Shown here in pieces: positions 8,020 through 17,931 of a stretch of 63,197 nucleotides of DNA (position 1 is the first letter of the stretch; the number at the start of each line of letters is the position of its first letter). The stretch is from Actinomadura sp. 7K507 (GTDB lineage Bacteria > Actinomycetota > Actinomycetes > Streptosporangiales > Streptosporangiaceae). The position numbers and the translations under genes are program-made. The notes beneath the pieces are model-generated. The model searched no databases, was not told the DNA's origin, and was given only the letters and a program-made list of their open reading frames with translations. The DNA is taken from the NCBI RefSeq assembly GCF_004348425.1, contig NZ_SMKK01000018.1:1-63197 (forward strand), written 5' to 3'.

Positions 8020-9407
8020 CGGCGACTCAGCCGGCAGGGCCCAGTGCACGAGCGCCGCAGCGAACCGACTGGCTCGTCATCGCGGCCACCGGCATCGCGG
8101 TGTTCATGGCACAGGTGGATACCACGGCCGTCAACATCGCGCTGCCGACGGTCGAGAACGAGTTCGGCATCGGCACCAGCCTGACGCAGTGGGTCGTCCT
8201 GGGCTACGTCCTTCCGATGATCGCCCTGTCGCTGCCGAGCGGGCGGTGGCTGGACGGGGTGGGGCACCGGAACGCGCTGCTCTTCGCCGTGTCCGGGTTC
8301 GTCCTCACCAGCATGGCCGTGGGACTGGCGCCGAGCATCGGCTGGCTGATCGCGGCACGGGTGCTCCAGGGCGCCTTCGCCGCGGTGCTGTTCGCGCTGA
8401 TCCCGGTGCTGACCACGGTGGCGTCCCGGCCGGATCAGCGGGGGCGCGCCATGGGGATCGTGATGACGCTCGGACCGCTGGGCGGTGTGAGCGGGCCGGT
8501 CCTCGGCGGGCTGCTCGTCGAGCACGCCGGCTGGCAGTGGATCTTCTACCTGAACGTGCCCGTCGGCCTGATCGTGATCGCGATCGGTCTCACGCGGCTG
8601 CCGTCGGGCCCGGCGCTGCGCGTGCCGGGCAGGGGTTTCCTGGCGGAGATCGGACTGCTCGCGATGACCGCTATCGCGCTGATGCTGTCGCTGACCTTCA
8701 CCGCCGAGCATGGACCCGGCTGGCTGGTGCTGGCGCCGCTGGCTCTCCCGTTCGCCCTGCTCTGGTACCGGCATCCCAGCAGCGGCGCGGTCCGGGAGCT
8801 GCTGCGGGCACCGGGCATGCCGGGCCCGCACCTGGTGCTCCTGACCGAGATGACCGCGGTCATGGTCATCGCGTTCCTCGTCCCGTTCCACCTGCAGCGC
8901 TCCGCCGGTGCGACGCCCGCCGAGGTGGGACTGACCATGCTGGCGTTCCCGCTCGCCACGATGGCCTTCGGTCTGATCGGCGGTGCCCTCGCGGACCGGT
9001 TCACTCCGCGCCGGGTGGCCGGCGCGGGCGCCGTGCTGATCACGTTCGGGGTGACCCTGATGGTCCCGCTGGCGCAGACATGGGGCATGGCCGACCTGAT
9101 CTGGCGGCTGGCCATCATCGGGGTGGGCGCCGGCCTGCTCGCCGGGCCGAATCAGACCATGGCGATGAACAACTCACCACGGCACCTGCTGGGCACCACC
9201 GGGGCGTCGACCAGTCTGGTCCGCCAGGTCGGCATCGCCTTCGGCCCCGCGCTGGCGACCACCCTCTGGGCGCTGCCCGGCTACACCGTCACCGGGATGC
9301 GGCTGGCCATCGGTATGGCCGCCGTGCTGGCGGCATTGAGCGTCCTCGCGCTCGTCCGCACACCGCAACCTCCAGCGCACACCACAACGAAAGGAACAGC
9401 ACCATGA
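8016..9407 (+). CDS. MFS transporter, DHA2 (EmrB/QacA) family
   Basis: A 463-residue membrane protein with the long hydrophobic pattern of 14-segment drug:proton antiporters. The N-terminus has the DHA2 motif MAQVDTTAVNIALPT in segment 1, followed by LSLPSGRWLDGVGHRNALL, the motif A-like loop between segments 2 and 3. The GTG at 8016 overlaps the preceding stop by four bases, and the TGA overlaps the ATG of the next gene, so three genes are translationally coupled. Probably exports a hydrophobic toxic compound or metabolite; the substrate is unknown. Confidence 0.88.
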   Translation: MTATQPAGPSARAPQRTDWLVIAATGIAVFMAQVDTTAVNIALPTVENEFGIGTSLTQWVVLGYVLPMIALSLPSGRWLDGVGHRNALLFAVSGFVLTSMAVGLAPSIGWLIAARVLQGAFAAVLFALIPVLTTVASRPDQRGRAMGIVMTLGPLGGVSGPVLGGLLVEHAGWQWIFYLNVPVGLIVIAIGLTRLPSGPALRVPGRGFLAEIGLLAMTAIALMLSLTFTAEHGPGWLVLAPLALPFALLWYRHPSSGAVRELLRAPGMPGPHLVLLTEMTAVMVIAFLVPFHLQRSAGATPAEVGLTMLAFPLATMAFGLIGGALADRFTPRRVAGAGAVLITFGVTLMVPLAQTWGMADLIWRLAIIGVGAGLLAGPNQTMAMNNSPRHLLGTTGASTSLVRQVGIAFGPALATTLWALPGYTVTGMRLAIGMAAVLAALSVLALVRTPQPPAHTTTKGTAP

Positions 9408-10006
9408 CCAATGTCGCGGTCATCTACTACAGCGCCACCGGCAATGTGCACGCCCTCGCCGTCGCGGCGGCCGAGGGCGCGCAGAAGGCCGGGGCCGAAG
9501 TGCGGTTGCGCAAGGTCGCCGAACTCGCCCCCGCCCAGGCCATCGCCGGCAACCCCGAGTGGGCCGAGCACGCCGAGCGCACCAAGGACATCCAGGAAGC
9601 CGTGGTGGACGACCTGATCTGGGCGGACGCTGTACTGCTCGGCACCCCGACCCGGTACGGCGCGATGGCCAGCCAGCTCAAGCAGTTCATCGACGCCACC
9701 GGCGGCGCCTGGTACAAGGGCCTGCTGGCCGACAAGGTCTACGGCGCGTTCGGCTCGGCGGGCACCCGCCACGGCGGCCACGAGAGCACTCTGCTGTCAC
9801 TGCACAACGTGTTCTACCACTGGGGAGGAGTGATCGTCCCGCCCGGTTACACCGACGGCATCCAGCACGACCTCGGAACCCCCTATGGCACGACCCACCT
9901 CGGTGACGAGGGGCCCCCCGGCGAGCAGGTCCTGGAAGGCGCCCGCTACCAGGCCCGGCGCATCACGCAGGTGGCCACGACGCTCGGTCTCGGCCGCGCC
10001 GCCTGA
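9404..10006 (+). CDS. wrbA: NAD(P)H:quinone oxidoreductase type IV (WrbA-like flavoprotein)
   Basis: A 200-residue flavodoxin-fold protein of normal WrbA length. The FMN phosphate loop is YYSATGNVHALA (residues 7-18); the conserved GTPTRYGAMASQLKQF segment and the GSAGTRHGGHE loop are both present. WrbA enzymes carry out two-electron reduction of quinones, avoiding semiquinone radicals. It is the third gene of a coupled operon (ATGA overlap with the exporter) and follows AAAGGAAC. The setting fits detoxification of an electrophilic quinone, which is inference. Confidence 0.9.
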   Translation: MTNVAVIYYSATGNVHALAVAAAEGAQKAGAEVRLRKVAELAPAQAIAGNPEWAEHAERTKDIQEAVVDDLIWADAVLLGTPTRYGAMASQLKQFIDATGGAWYKGLLADKVYGAFGSAGTRHGGHESTLLSLHNVFYHWGGVIVPPGYTDGIQHDLGTPYGTTHLGDEGPPGEQVLEGARYQARRITQVATTLGLGRAA

Positions 10007-10136
10007 GCCCCGTGTCCAGGACCGTCGCCGCATCGGTGCGTACGCGCAGGCGGACGACCGCCACCGAAATCACCTGCACACCGGCCTGCCTTGCCGTCGG
10101 CCATCCCGGGGAGCCGGGTAGTCAGGAGCGACCATC

Positions 10137-11381
10137 ATGAAGATCCGCCGTCCCGCCCTCGCGGCGGCCGTTCTCGGCACGGCACTGCTGGCCACTGCGG
10201 TACCGGCGGCCGCGGCCCCCGCGTTCTGCGACCGGGCGTGCCAGGAGGCGCGAGAGATGGAGGCGCGGAACGCGCTCCCCAGAACCGCCTTCTACGACGC
10301 GCCCGAACCGTTGCCGCACCGGCCGGCCGGCACGCCGATCCGTACCGAACCCGCCGACGACTACGTCGTCGACGGCCGCCCGCTGGCCGCCACGCGGATC
10401 CTCTACCACTCCCGCACGTCCCGCGGACGTGATGTGGCGGCATCAGGGGTGGTGCTCGTTCCGCCCGGCACCCCTCCCAAGGGCGGCTGGCCGGTGGTCG
10501 TCGACGCTCACGGCACCAGCGGCGTGGGCCGGAACTGCGCCCCCTCGCTCATGCGCGACATCTACCACGGCGACCAGATGTCCCGCTTCGTGGAACGGGG
10601 GTGGGCTGTCGTCGCCCCCGACTATGCAGGGCTGGGCGCCACGGGCCGCCACGAGTTCCTCAACAGGCGCGCCGCGGCCAACGACGTGATCAACGCAATG
10701 CGGTCGGCGCACGCGGCCATACCCGGTATGTCCTCGCGCTGGGTGGTGTGGGGCCATTCGCAGGGCGGCCACGCCGCGCTCGCCGTCGCCGAACGGCAGC
10801 GCGTCCGTGCCGAGCCCGGCTACCTCGGCTCCGTGGTCACCTCCCCGGGCGCCGATCTGCGGGCGGCCATACAACACATGTCCACCGCGCCGGGCCTGGG
10901 CGGGTTCGTCGCACTCGTCGCCGCGGGGGCGAAGGCGTCCGAACCGGGACTGCCGATCGGACGGCTCCTCGCGGCACCGGCGCTCGCACGTCTGAGCTTC
11001 ACCAGGACCGACTGCCTGCCCGTCGTGAGCACCGTCTACGGCGGCCTCAGCGATGACCGGCTGGTCAAGCCCGGCGCCCTGCGGGAGCGGCGCTTCGCCC
11101 GCCACCTCGCGACCAACTCCGTGGGGCACAGGCCGGTCGGCGGTCCGGTGCTGCTGCTGCAGGGCGAGGCCGACGTCGTCCTCCCGAGGCGGCTCACGGA
11201 CCGGTTGGCCGCCGACATGTGCGCGGCCGGCTCACACGTGGACTACCGCACATATCCCGGTCTGGGGCATGACACCTATCCCGGGCAGGTGGTCGGCATC
11301 GACGACGGCGCGATGCCCGACATCCTCACCTGGACCGCCGGCCGTTTCGCCGGAAAGCCCGCCCCTTCGTCCTGTTCCTGA
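10137..11381 (+). CDS. Secreted lipase/esterase, secretory lipase (LIP)-like
   Basis: A 414-residue exported alpha/beta hydrolase. A signal peptide (KIRR, hydrophobic stretch, AAAAPA) ends near residue 28. The nucleophile elbow is GHSQG (Ser208); the acid and base are probably in GEADVVLP and PGLGHDTYP near the C-terminus, as in secretory lipases. Cysteines 31 and 35 plus later ones could form disulfides. The ATG follows CAGGAG. It is separated by 130 bases from the WrbA gene and followed by a strong hairpin, so it is probably its own transcript. Confidence 0.85.
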   Translation: MKIRRPALAAAVLGTALLATAVPAAAAPAFCDRACQEAREMEARNALPRTAFYDAPEPLPHRPAGTPIRTEPADDYVVDGRPLAATRILYHSRTSRGRDVAASGVVLVPPGTPPKGGWPVVVDAHGTSGVGRNCAPSLMRDIYHGDQMSRFVERGWAVVAPDYAGLGATGRHEFLNRRAAANDVINAMRSAHAAIPGMSSRWVVWGHSQGGHAALAVAERQRVRAEPGYLGSVVTSPGADLRAAIQHMSTAPGLGGFVALVAAGAKASEPGLPIGRLLAAPALARLSFTRTDCLPVVSTVYGGLSDDRLVKPGALRERRFARHLATNSVGHRPVGGPVLLLQGEADVVLPRRLTDRLAADMCAAGSHVDYRTYPGLGHDTYPGQVVGIDDGAMPDILTWTAGRFAGKPAPSSCS

Positions 11382-11400
11382 GATACGGGGCGGTGGAACA

Positions 11401-11431
11401 CTGCGGCGGGTCGGTGCCCGACCCGCCGCAG
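11401..11431 (+). terminator. Rho-independent-like hairpin after the lipase gene
   Basis: A perfect 14-bp stem (11401-11414 with 11418-11431) and a three-base loop, 19 bases after the stop. No T-run follows, as is common in high-GC actinobacteria. Confidence 0.7.
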
Positions 11432-11557
11432 TTGACGCCGCCCGCGCGGGCTGGGCGCAGAGGGGTCGGAAGCAAGATTTCTGTCGTTGTTCACCTGGGC
11501 GTGGAATGCTTGTCACCAGCGCGTGTTGGTTGACGGGTCGTCTAGGAGGAGCTGAGC

Positions 11558-13051
11558 GTGGCCGAGAGGCATCTCGAGATCGAGCAGAAGTACGATGCCG
11601 CCGCTGACTTCGTCCTGCCGGAGCTGGACGGGTTGCCGGGGGTGGCGTCGGCCGGGGAGCCCGAGGTCCACGACCTGCACGCCAGCTACTTCGATACCGC
11701 CGACCTGCGGCTCGCGGCGCACGGGATCACGCTGCGGCGCCGCCGGGGCGGGACGGACGCGGGATGGCATCTGAAGATGCCCGCCGGGCCGGAGGGCAAG
11801 CACGAGCTGCGGGCGCCGCTGGGCCGGCCGCTGGTCGTCCCGGCGCAGCTCGCCGGGCTGGTCTCGGCGTACACGCGGGGCGAGGAGCTGCGCCCGGTCG
11901 CGACGCTGGAGACCCGCAGGACGGTCGTCCGGCTGCTCGCCGAGAACGGGGACGAGCTGGTGGAGGTCGCCGACGACCTGGTGACCGGCCGCGGCGGGAC
12001 GAACGGGGAGCCCGAGCGGTGGCGGGAGATCGAGGTCGAGCTGAAGGACGGCACGCCCGAACTGCTGAAGGCGGCCGGTAAGCGGCTGCGCAAGAGCGGC
12101 GCCAAGAAGGGGAAGTCGTCGTCCAAGCTGGGGCGGCTCCTGGGTGAGGCGGTCGTGCCGTCGGTGTCCGCGGCGGCGCGGGCAGCGGCGAGGTCGCGGA
12201 TCACGGCGGCGACGTCCAACGGGAAGGGGCCGAGCGTCACGACCGGGGAGGTCGTGGTGGCCTACCTCGCCGAGCAGGTCGAGGCCGTGGTGGCGTTCGA
12301 TCCCAAGGCGCGGCTGGGCGAGGAGGACGCCGTCCACCGGATGCGGGTGGCGTCGCGGCGGCTGCGGAGCATCCTGCGCAGCTACCGGGCCGTCCTGGAC
12401 GAGGAGCGGATCGCTGCGCTGGGGCCGGAACTGCGGTGGCTGGCCGCCGTCCTCGGCGAAGTGCGCGACCTCGAGGTGCTGCGGATGCGTTTCGCGGAGG
12501 CGCCCGCGTTCCTCCTGGAGGACCTGGAGAAGCGGGAGCGCGCCGCGTACCGGCGGATGAACGCGAGCCTGAAGGAGCCGAGGTACTTCGCGCTGCTCGA
12601 CGCGCTCGACGGGCTGATCGCCGACCCGCCGCTGGCGGAGGCCGCGGACCGGAAGGCCCGCAAGGAGCTGCCCGGTCTCGTCACGCGGGCGTGGAACCGC
12701 CTGGCCAAGGACTACGCGTCGATCAGTACGGCGGACGACCCCGACGAGGCGCGGCACGAGACCCGCAAGACGGCCAAGCGGGCGCGGTACGCGGCGGAGC
12801 TCGCGGTGCCGGTGCTGGGCGTGGGCGCGAAGAGGGTGGTCAAGGACGCCAAGCGCATCCAGGAAGTCCTCGGCGGCCACCAGGACGGGGTGATCGCTAT
12901 GGAGCACCTGGGGGCGGCCGCCAAGCGCACCAGGGTTCCGGCGGAGGCGTTCACGCTGGGCGTCCTGTACGGGAAGGAACAGTGCGCGTCCGAGGCGGCA
13001 CGGGACCGCCTGTCGACTACGTGGTCGCAGACCCTCGGGCCGTCGTTTTAG
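11558..13051 (+). CDS. CYTH and CHAD domain protein
   Basis: A 497-residue two-domain protein. Residues 1-200 are a CYTH triphosphate-tunnel domain with the signature HLEIEQKYD (ExExK, residues 5-13). From about 225 to the end is a CHAD domain, rich in conserved Arg/His/Lys (AVHRMRVASRRLRS; later HETRKTAKRARY). CHAD domains bind polyphosphate, and CYTH domains hydrolyse or transfer triphosphates. Its position facing ppk1 and the Nudix/SixA gene supports a polyphosphate role. The GTG start follows AGGAGGA. Its 3' end overlaps the convergent Nudix gene by 35 bases. Confidence 0.9.
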   Translation: MAERHLEIEQKYDAAADFVLPELDGLPGVASAGEPEVHDLHASYFDTADLRLAAHGITLRRRRGGTDAGWHLKMPAGPEGKHELRAPLGRPLVVPAQLAGLVSAYTRGEELRPVATLETRRTVVRLLAENGDELVEVADDLVTGRGGTNGEPERWREIEVELKDGTPELLKAAGKRLRKSGAKKGKSSSKLGRLLGEAVVPSVSAAARAAARSRITAATSNGKGPSVTTGEVVVAYLAEQVEAVVAFDPKARLGEEDAVHRMRVASRRLRSILRSYRAVLDEERIAALGPELRWLAAVLGEVRDLEVLRMRFAEAPAFLLEDLEKRERAAYRRMNASLKEPRYFALLDALDGLIADPPLAEAADRKARKELPGLVTRAWNRLAKDYASISTADDPDEARHETRKTAKRARYAAELAVPVLGVGAKRVVKDAKRIQEVLGGHQDGVIAMEHLGAAAKRTRVPAEAFTLGVLYGKEQCASEAARDRLSTTWSQTLGPSF

Positions 13052-13949
13052 GCGAGTGGCGTTCCAGGGCGGGCATCGAGCCTCCGGCGAGGTGCGCCGC
13101 CCAGAACTCCGACTTGCGCAGGCTCGGGTCGTCCGGGACCTTCTCCCCCATCTCCTTGCACAGACCCTCGACCAGTTCGGAGACGACCTCGCCGTGGGTG
13201 CACACGATGGTGGGGACGCCGTCCTCGACCAGGGTCAGCAGCCTCTCCACCGCCATGTCGGGGCCGGTGTCGCCGACGGTGAACGCCGGGTCGGTGACGA
13301 TGGACGTGCCGGTCCGCCGCGAGTAGGGCAGGACGGTGTCCAGGCACCGGGCCGTCGCCGAGCTGATCAGGCGGGCGGGCCCGTAGGCGCGCAGGAGGCA
13401 CGCGAGGTCGGCGGCTTCGGCGCGGCCCGCGGCGTCGAGCGGGCGCAGTTCGTCGGCGTCGTGCCAGTCCTCCTTCTCCCCGGCTGACGCGTGCCGCAGG
13501 ATCACGAGCGGTGTGGTGTCCAGGGGGCCGCGGAGGAACTCCTGGAGCATGTCGATGTCGTGCTGGTAGCTGAGCTTGGCCTCGGCCTCCTCGGCGGGGA
13601 GCCAGCGGACCTCGTCGACCTCGTCGTTAGGGGTGAAATCGTTAGCGGTGAAGGCGTCCGCGGCGGCCGGGCGGGCGGCCCAGTAGTCGACCAGCTTTGT
13701 CCGCTCTCCGATCGGATAGGTGATCGTGGGCAGGCGGCGGCCGAGGCGGGCGACAATGCCGGTCTCCTCCTCGATCTCCCGGACGGCCGCCCGCAGCATG
13801 TGCTCACCCCTGTCGACCTTGCCCTTGGGGAACGACCAGTCGTCGTAGCGGGGACGGTGGATCAGCGCGAACTCGGGGCCGTCCCGCCACAGCAGCGCGC
13901 CGGCGGCCCTGATGACGTCCGCCGCGGGCCTGGTGCCGCTGTCAGGCAT
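13017..13949 (-). CDS. mutT1: Nudix hydrolase fused to a SixA/histidine phosphatase domain (MutT1-like)
   Basis: A 310-residue fusion. Residues 10-140 are a Nudix domain with a full Nudix box at 43-65 ([16 protein letters not shown]). From about 145 it has a histidine-phosphatase domain starting with the catalytic RHA motif ([10 protein letters not shown]). This layout is that of mycobacterial MutT1, which hydrolyses 8-oxo-dGTP and diadenosine polyphosphates. The ATG overlaps the stop of ppk1 by eight bases, the same gene pairing as in mycobacteria. The C-terminal tail overlaps the opposing CYTH-CHAD gene. Confidence 0.88.
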   Translation of the reverse strand: MPDSGTRPAADVIRAAGALLWRDGPEFALIHRPRYDDWSFPKGKVDRGEHMLRAAVREIEEETGIVARLGRRLPTITYPIGERTKLVDYWAARPAAADAFTANDFTPNDEVDEVRWLPAEEAEAKLSYQHDIDMLQEFLRGPLDTTPLVILRHASAGEKEDWHDADELRPLDAAGRAEAADLACLLRAYGPARLISSATARCLDTVLPYSRRTGTSIVTDPAFTVGDTGPDMAVERLLTLVEDGVPTIVCTHGEVVSELVEGLCKEMGEKVPDDPSLRKSEFWAAHLAGGSMPALERHSPKTTARGSATT

Positions 13950-16029
13950 CGACGACCGTCCTCCACCGGCGGCTCTTGACCAGATGGGTCTGGATGTCCT
14001 TCAGGGTCTCACCGGGACGAGCGGTGAGCCGCGTCCACGTGCCGTCGCCTGCGAGCGCCCACGCGCCGGTGCCGTCGTCCATGGCCCGGTCGATGAGGGA
14101 CATCAGCTCGTCCCGCTGCGCCCGGTCCGTGACGGAGACGAGGGCCTCGACACGGCGGTCGAGGTTGCGGTGCATGAGGTCGGCGCTGCCGATCCACACC
14201 TCGGGCTCGCCGCCGTTCTCGAACGTGTACACCCGGGAGTGCTCCAGGAACCGGCCGAGGATGCTGCGCACCCGGATGGTGTCCGACAGGCCGGGCACGC
14301 CGGGACGCACCGCGCAGATGCCGCGGACCCAGACGTCCACCGGGACCCCGGCCCGCGACGCCCGGTAGAGCGCGTCGATGATCACCTCGTCCACGAGGGA
14401 GTTGCACTTGATCCGGATCCGGGCGGGATGCCCGTCCCGCCGGTTGTCGATCTCGTGCTCGATCCGCTGGACGAGCCCCGACCGCAGGCTGTTCGGCGCG
14501 ACGAGCAGCCGGTGGTAGGAACTCTGCCGCGAATAGCCGGTGAGGTGGTTGAACAGGGCGCTGACGTCCTCGCCGACCTCGGGGTCGGCGGTCAGCAGCC
14601 CGAAGTCCTCGTAGAGCCGCGCGGTCTTCGGGTGGTAGTTGCCGGTGCCGATGTGGCAGTAGCGGCGCAGCTGGCCCTCGGCATCCTGCCGGACGATCAG
14701 CGCGAGCTTGCAGTGCGTCTTCAACCCGACGAACCCGTAGACGACGTGGCAGCCGGCCGTCTCCAGCTTGCGCGCCCACGCGATGTTGGCACGCTCGTCG
14801 AAACGGGCCTTCAGCTCGACGACGACCACGACCTGCTTGCCGGCCTCGGCGGCGTTCATCAGCGCGTCCACGATCGGGGAGTCGCCGCTGGTCCGGTAGA
14901 GCGTCTGCTTGATCGCCAGGACGCGCGGGTCGGTCGCGGCGTCCTCGATCAGCCGCTGGACGGTCGTGGTGAACGAGTCGTAGGGGTGGTGGACGAGCAC
15001 GTCCCGTTCACGGATCGCGGAGAAGATGTTCACATCCTCGGGCAGCGCCTCCTTCGACGGGACAAAAGGGGAGTACTTCAGATCCGGCCGGTCGAGGTCG
15101 GCGATGGACGCGAGGCCACCGAGGTCGAGGGGGCCGACGACGCGGTAGATCTGGCCGTCGTCCACGGCGAGCTCGGAGGTCAGCAGGTCGAGGACGCCCT
15201 CGGAGATCGACTCCTCGACCTCCAGCCGGACGACCGGGCCGAACCGGCGGCGCAGCAGCTCGCGTTCCAGCGCCTGGAGGAGCCCCTCGCTTATGTCGTC
15301 GTCGATCTCCAGGTCCTGGTTGCGGGTCACGCGGAACGCGTGGTGCTCGACGACCTCCATCCCGACGAACAGCTGGCCGAGGTGCGCGGCGATGACGTCC
15401 TCCAGCGGCGTGAACCGGTCGGGGGACGCCTCGATGAAGCGCGGCAGCAGCGGCGGGACCTTCACGCGGGCGAACATCGTCGCGTCCGTCTCCGGGTCGC
15501 GGACGATCACCGCCAGGTTGAGCGAGAGGCCCGAGATGTAGGGGAACGGGTGCGCGGAGTCGACGACGAGCGGGGTGAGGACGGGGTATATCCGGTCGCG
15601 GAACATCCGCCGCAGGCTCTCCCGCTCGGTCTCGGCCAGCCCGTCCCAGCGCAGGATGTCGATGCCCTCGTCGCCGAGCGCCGGGCGGATCCCGTCGCGG
15701 AAGCAGGCGGCGTGCCGCCCCATCAGCTCGTGCGCGACCTCGCCGGTGCGTTCGAGCACCTCGCGCGGCTGCCGGCCGCTGGCGGACTGGACGGCGAGCC
15801 CGGTGGCCATCCGGCGGGCGAGGCCGGCGACGCGGACCATGAAGAACTCGTCCAGGTTGCTGGAGAAGATCGACAGGAATCTGACCCGTTCGAGCAGCGG
15901 CAGCGCCGGGTCCTCGGCGAGTTCCAGGACGCGCTGGTTGAACCTGAGCCAGCTCTCCTCCCGGTCGAGGAAGCGGTCGTCGGGCAGCGCTTCGGCGGGA
16001 TGGGGGAGTTGCCCCGGGTTGACGGTCAT
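13942..16029 (-). CDS. ppk1: Polyphosphate kinase 1
   Basis: A 695-residue enzyme of normal Ppk1 length, polymerising the gamma phosphate of ATP into polyphosphate. Domain order is as expected: an N domain ([19 protein letters not shown]), a head domain, and two PLD-like catalytic domains with the phospho-histidine segment [19 protein letters not shown]. Arg and Lys residues of the active site lie around [18 protein letters not shown]. The ATG follows AAGGA. It heads a two-gene minus-strand operon with the Nudix/SixA gene. No phosphate-box repeats are obvious upstream. Confidence 0.95.
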   Translation of the reverse strand: MTVNPGQLPHPAEALPDDRFLDREESWLRFNQRVLELAEDPALPLLERVRFLSIFSSNLDEFFMVRVAGLARRMATGLAVQSASGRQPREVLERTGEVAHELMGRHAACFRDGIRPALGDEGIDILRWDGLAETERESLRRMFRDRIYPVLTPLVVDSAHPFPYISGLSLNLAVIVRDPETDATMFARVKVPPLLPRFIEASPDRFTPLEDVIAAHLGQLFVGMEVVEHHAFRVTRNQDLEIDDDISEGLLQALERELLRRRFGPVVRLEVEESISEGVLDLLTSELAVDDGQIYRVVGPLDLGGLASIADLDRPDLKYSPFVPSKEALPEDVNIFSAIRERDVLVHHPYDSFTTTVQRLIEDAATDPRVLAIKQTLYRTSGDSPIVDALMNAAEAGKQVVVVVELKARFDERANIAWARKLETAGCHVVYGFVGLKTHCKLALIVRQDAEGQLRRYCHIGTGNYHPKTARLYEDFGLLTADPEVGEDVSALFNHLTGYSRQSSYHRLLVAPNSLRSGLVQRIEHEIDNRRDGHPARIRIKCNSLVDEVIIDALYRASRAGVPVDVWVRGICAVRPGVPGLSDTIRVRSILGRFLEHSRVYTFENGGEPEVWIGSADLMHRNLDRRVEALVSVTDRAQRDELMSLIDRAMDDGTGAWALAGDGTWTRLTARPGETLKDIQTHLVKSRRWRTVVDA

Positions 16030-16401
16030 ACCGATAATTTTCCTTGAGCAGATGAACGGGAGTTGAACTCGGCTGTTTCGCCCACGTATCAGACACTTCG
16101 ATCATGCCCCGGGTTCCCCCTGATCACTCCCTATTCTGCCGTGTCCGCCCGGCGGCTCGGTGATCGCCCAGGGGCCTGGAACCTGGTCGCGAGCAGCCCG
16201 TGCGGCCGCCGGGCGCCGGACGTCCTCCGGCCGCCCGGCCCGCGAGCCCGGCCACGGTTCGGCCAAGAGGGTGTGTGCGGCTCGCCCGGGGTACGTAGGG
16301 GACGGCGAGACGGCCGGCGAGTTCGGGCGCCGACCCTTCCCAAAGGGCGTGACCCTTGTGTGGCCCTTGTTTTGTCAGACCCTTACGTAATGATTCGTGT
16401 T
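16030..16401. other. 372-base divergent spacer between ppk1 and a small gene
   Basis: Contains the ppk1 leader (AAGGA before its ATG) and, near 16336-16385, four CCCTT-type pentamers at irregular 12-19 base spacing just before the small plus-strand gene. No gene is convincing here; reading frames across it look like noise. Confidence 0.4.
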
Positions 16402-16704
16402 ATGAGCAGAGACACCCATCCGGGGGCGCAGTGCCCGCACTGCCAATCGCATCTCGCGCTCGTCCCCGTGCCTGGAAACTCCGCCGCCACCACCATCCCC
16501 GTCCTGCCCGTCGTCCTGAAGGAGGAATGGCAGCCGCCGCCCGTCGCGGAGGTCCTCGCGGTTTACGCCGGCCGCGCCAAGGACACCGTGACCGCGGCGC
16601 GCGGCGCCGCCAAGGTCAGGGAAAGCCTCAACCGCGCCAGGGCGAGCGCCGCCCAGCGCAGAGCCGCCCAGAAAACCGCCCGCCACACCCCCAAAAGCGC
16701 CTGA
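16402..16704 (+). CDS. Small hypothetical protein with a CPHC motif
   Basis: A 100-residue protein that I do not recognise. It has a single CxxC (CPHCQSHL, residues 11-18) that could bind metal or be redox-active, a proline-rich centre, and a basic Ala/Arg-rich helical C-terminus (residues 60-100). Codon use is typical of the window (G/C at third positions), which supports it being real. An in-frame ATG at 16390 is an alternative. No ribosome site is clear, so translation may be leaderless or weak. It is followed by a bidirectional hairpin. Confidence 0.5.
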   Translation: MSRDTHPGAQCPHCQSHLALVPVPGNSAATTIPVLPVVLKEEWQPPPVAEVLAVYAGRAKDTVTAARGAAKVRESLNRARASAAQRRAAQKTARHTPKSA

Positions 16705-16739
16705 TCACATCCCGATCACTAACTCCCGCGGCCGCCCGA

Positions 16740-16770
16740 AAGGGACGCCGCCGGGTGGGCGCCGTCCCTT
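16740..16770. terminator. Bidirectional terminator-like hairpin
   Basis: AAGGGACG at 16740-16747 pairs with CGTCCCTT at 16763-16770 around a GC-rich loop that can pair further. It lies between the small CPHC gene and the convergent CU044_5270-like gene. Confidence 0.6.
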
Positions 16771-16782
16771 CCATAAACGGGT

Positions 16783-17931
16783 TCACCGTGGGGGCGAGTC
16801 CGTCCATTCCGCGCCGACCATGGCCGTGGAGTCGAGCTTCCACCCGGCGGGGAGCTCCACCCCCGCCGCCGGCTTGAGCATGATGTTCTCGCTGGCCAGC
16901 CCGGTACCGGTGGACGGATCAATGATCAACTGATGCCGGATCACGCCGCTGGGCGTCCTCTCGTCGACCGCGATGGCGTTCCCCTTCCTGCCCCGCGGGT
17001 CCTCGGCCTCGCCGATGGACTTCACCGACGGGAGCGCGGCCAGCATCCGGAACCCGGCGGCCCGCACCTCCGGGCGCACCGGCATGAACATCACCAGGCC
17101 ACGGCCCACCTGGTAGAGCCACTCGTCGATGCCCAGCGGCCGGCCCAGGCTCTCGATGCGGATCGATTCGCGCCACCGCATCAACTGAGCCTTGAGCCCT
17201 TCCGTGTCGGACGGCAGCGACCGCAAGTCCTCGACGGTCAGGTTCTGGGGGATCAAGAGCGGCCAGTGGCCGCCGTCCGGTGCCGGTCTCCGCGTGACAG
17301 GACCGGGCGCGGCCTTCACCGTGTGCGGCTTGGTGGCCCCGGCGCCGGTGGTCGTCGTCACCTTGAATTCGTCCGGTGATCCCGCGCGCCGCCACGCCAC
17401 CAGGTCCGCCATCGTCGCGGGCTTCGCGCCGAGGTACTGGGACCTTTCCCGTGCCTTGACGCCCTTCTTGCCCGGCCTCCAGATCTCGGATTTGTCCCTG
17501 GTCACGATCGCGTAGCGGGCACCGGCACTCCCCGTCATGTAGGTACGGGAAACGATCGCCACCCCGTGCCAGTACGCGCGCATCGTGTCGGTCTGCCCGT
17601 CCGCCTTCTCGGCGGCGGCGAGCAGGATGGTCTTCGCGTCGAGTGCCTCCCCGGGCCCGGCCCCGTCCCCGGACGCGGGCTCGCCGGGTGAGACCAGCGT
17701 CGCCGCGACCACCGCACCGGCCGCCACCGCCCCGGCGAGGCCGAGGCCCCACATCGGGCGGACGCGCCTGCGCACTGGTTTTCCGGGCGCCTCCGTACGG
17801 GGCGCCGCCGTGCCGGGGCCGGCGGCCATCGCGCGCGCCAGTTCCATCCGCCGGACGTCCCCGTCGACCGGCACGTCCGGGTGCAGTTCGGCGGGCCGCG
17901 CCTCCCGCAGGGTCCGCAGCACTTCGCTCAT
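16783..17931 (-). CDS. CU044_5270-type membrane protein next to an ECF sigma factor
   Basis: A 382-residue protein: a 60-residue charged cytoplasmic N-terminus, one membrane helix (about 60-84, GLAGAVAAGAVVAATLV), and a large extracellular domain. This matches CU044_5270-type proteins that sit downstream of ECF sigma factors in actinobacteria. The ATG overlaps the sigma stop (ATGA), so the two are made together. By position it may restrain the sigma factor, but no zinc HxxxCxxC anti-sigma motif is present, so that role is inference. Confidence 0.75.
   Translation of the reverse strand: MSEVLRTLREARPAELHPDVPVDGDVRRMELARAMAAGPGTAAPRTEAPGKPVRRRVRPMWGLGLAGAVAAGAVVAATLVSPGEPASGDGAGPGEALDAKTILLAAAEKADGQTDTMRAYWHGVAIVSRTYMTGSAGARYAIVTRDKSEIWRPGKKGVKARERSQYLGAKPATMADLVAWRRAGSPDEFKVTTTTGAGATKPHTVKAAPGPVTRRPAPDGGHWPLLIPQNLTVEDLRSLPSDTEGLKAQLMRWRESIRIESLGRPLGIDEWLYQVGRGLVMFMPVRPEVRAAGFRMLAALPSVKSIGEAEDPRGRKGNAIAVDERTPSGVIRHQLIIDPSTGTGLASENIMLKPAAGVELPAGWKLDSTAMVGAEWTDSPPR

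Noticed and set aside
16336..16385. CCCTT-type pentamers before the small CPHC gene as a phosphate-control box near ppk1.
   Set aside because: The spacing is irregular and the sequence does not match the PHO box direct-repeat pattern; they also lie on the far side from ppk1.
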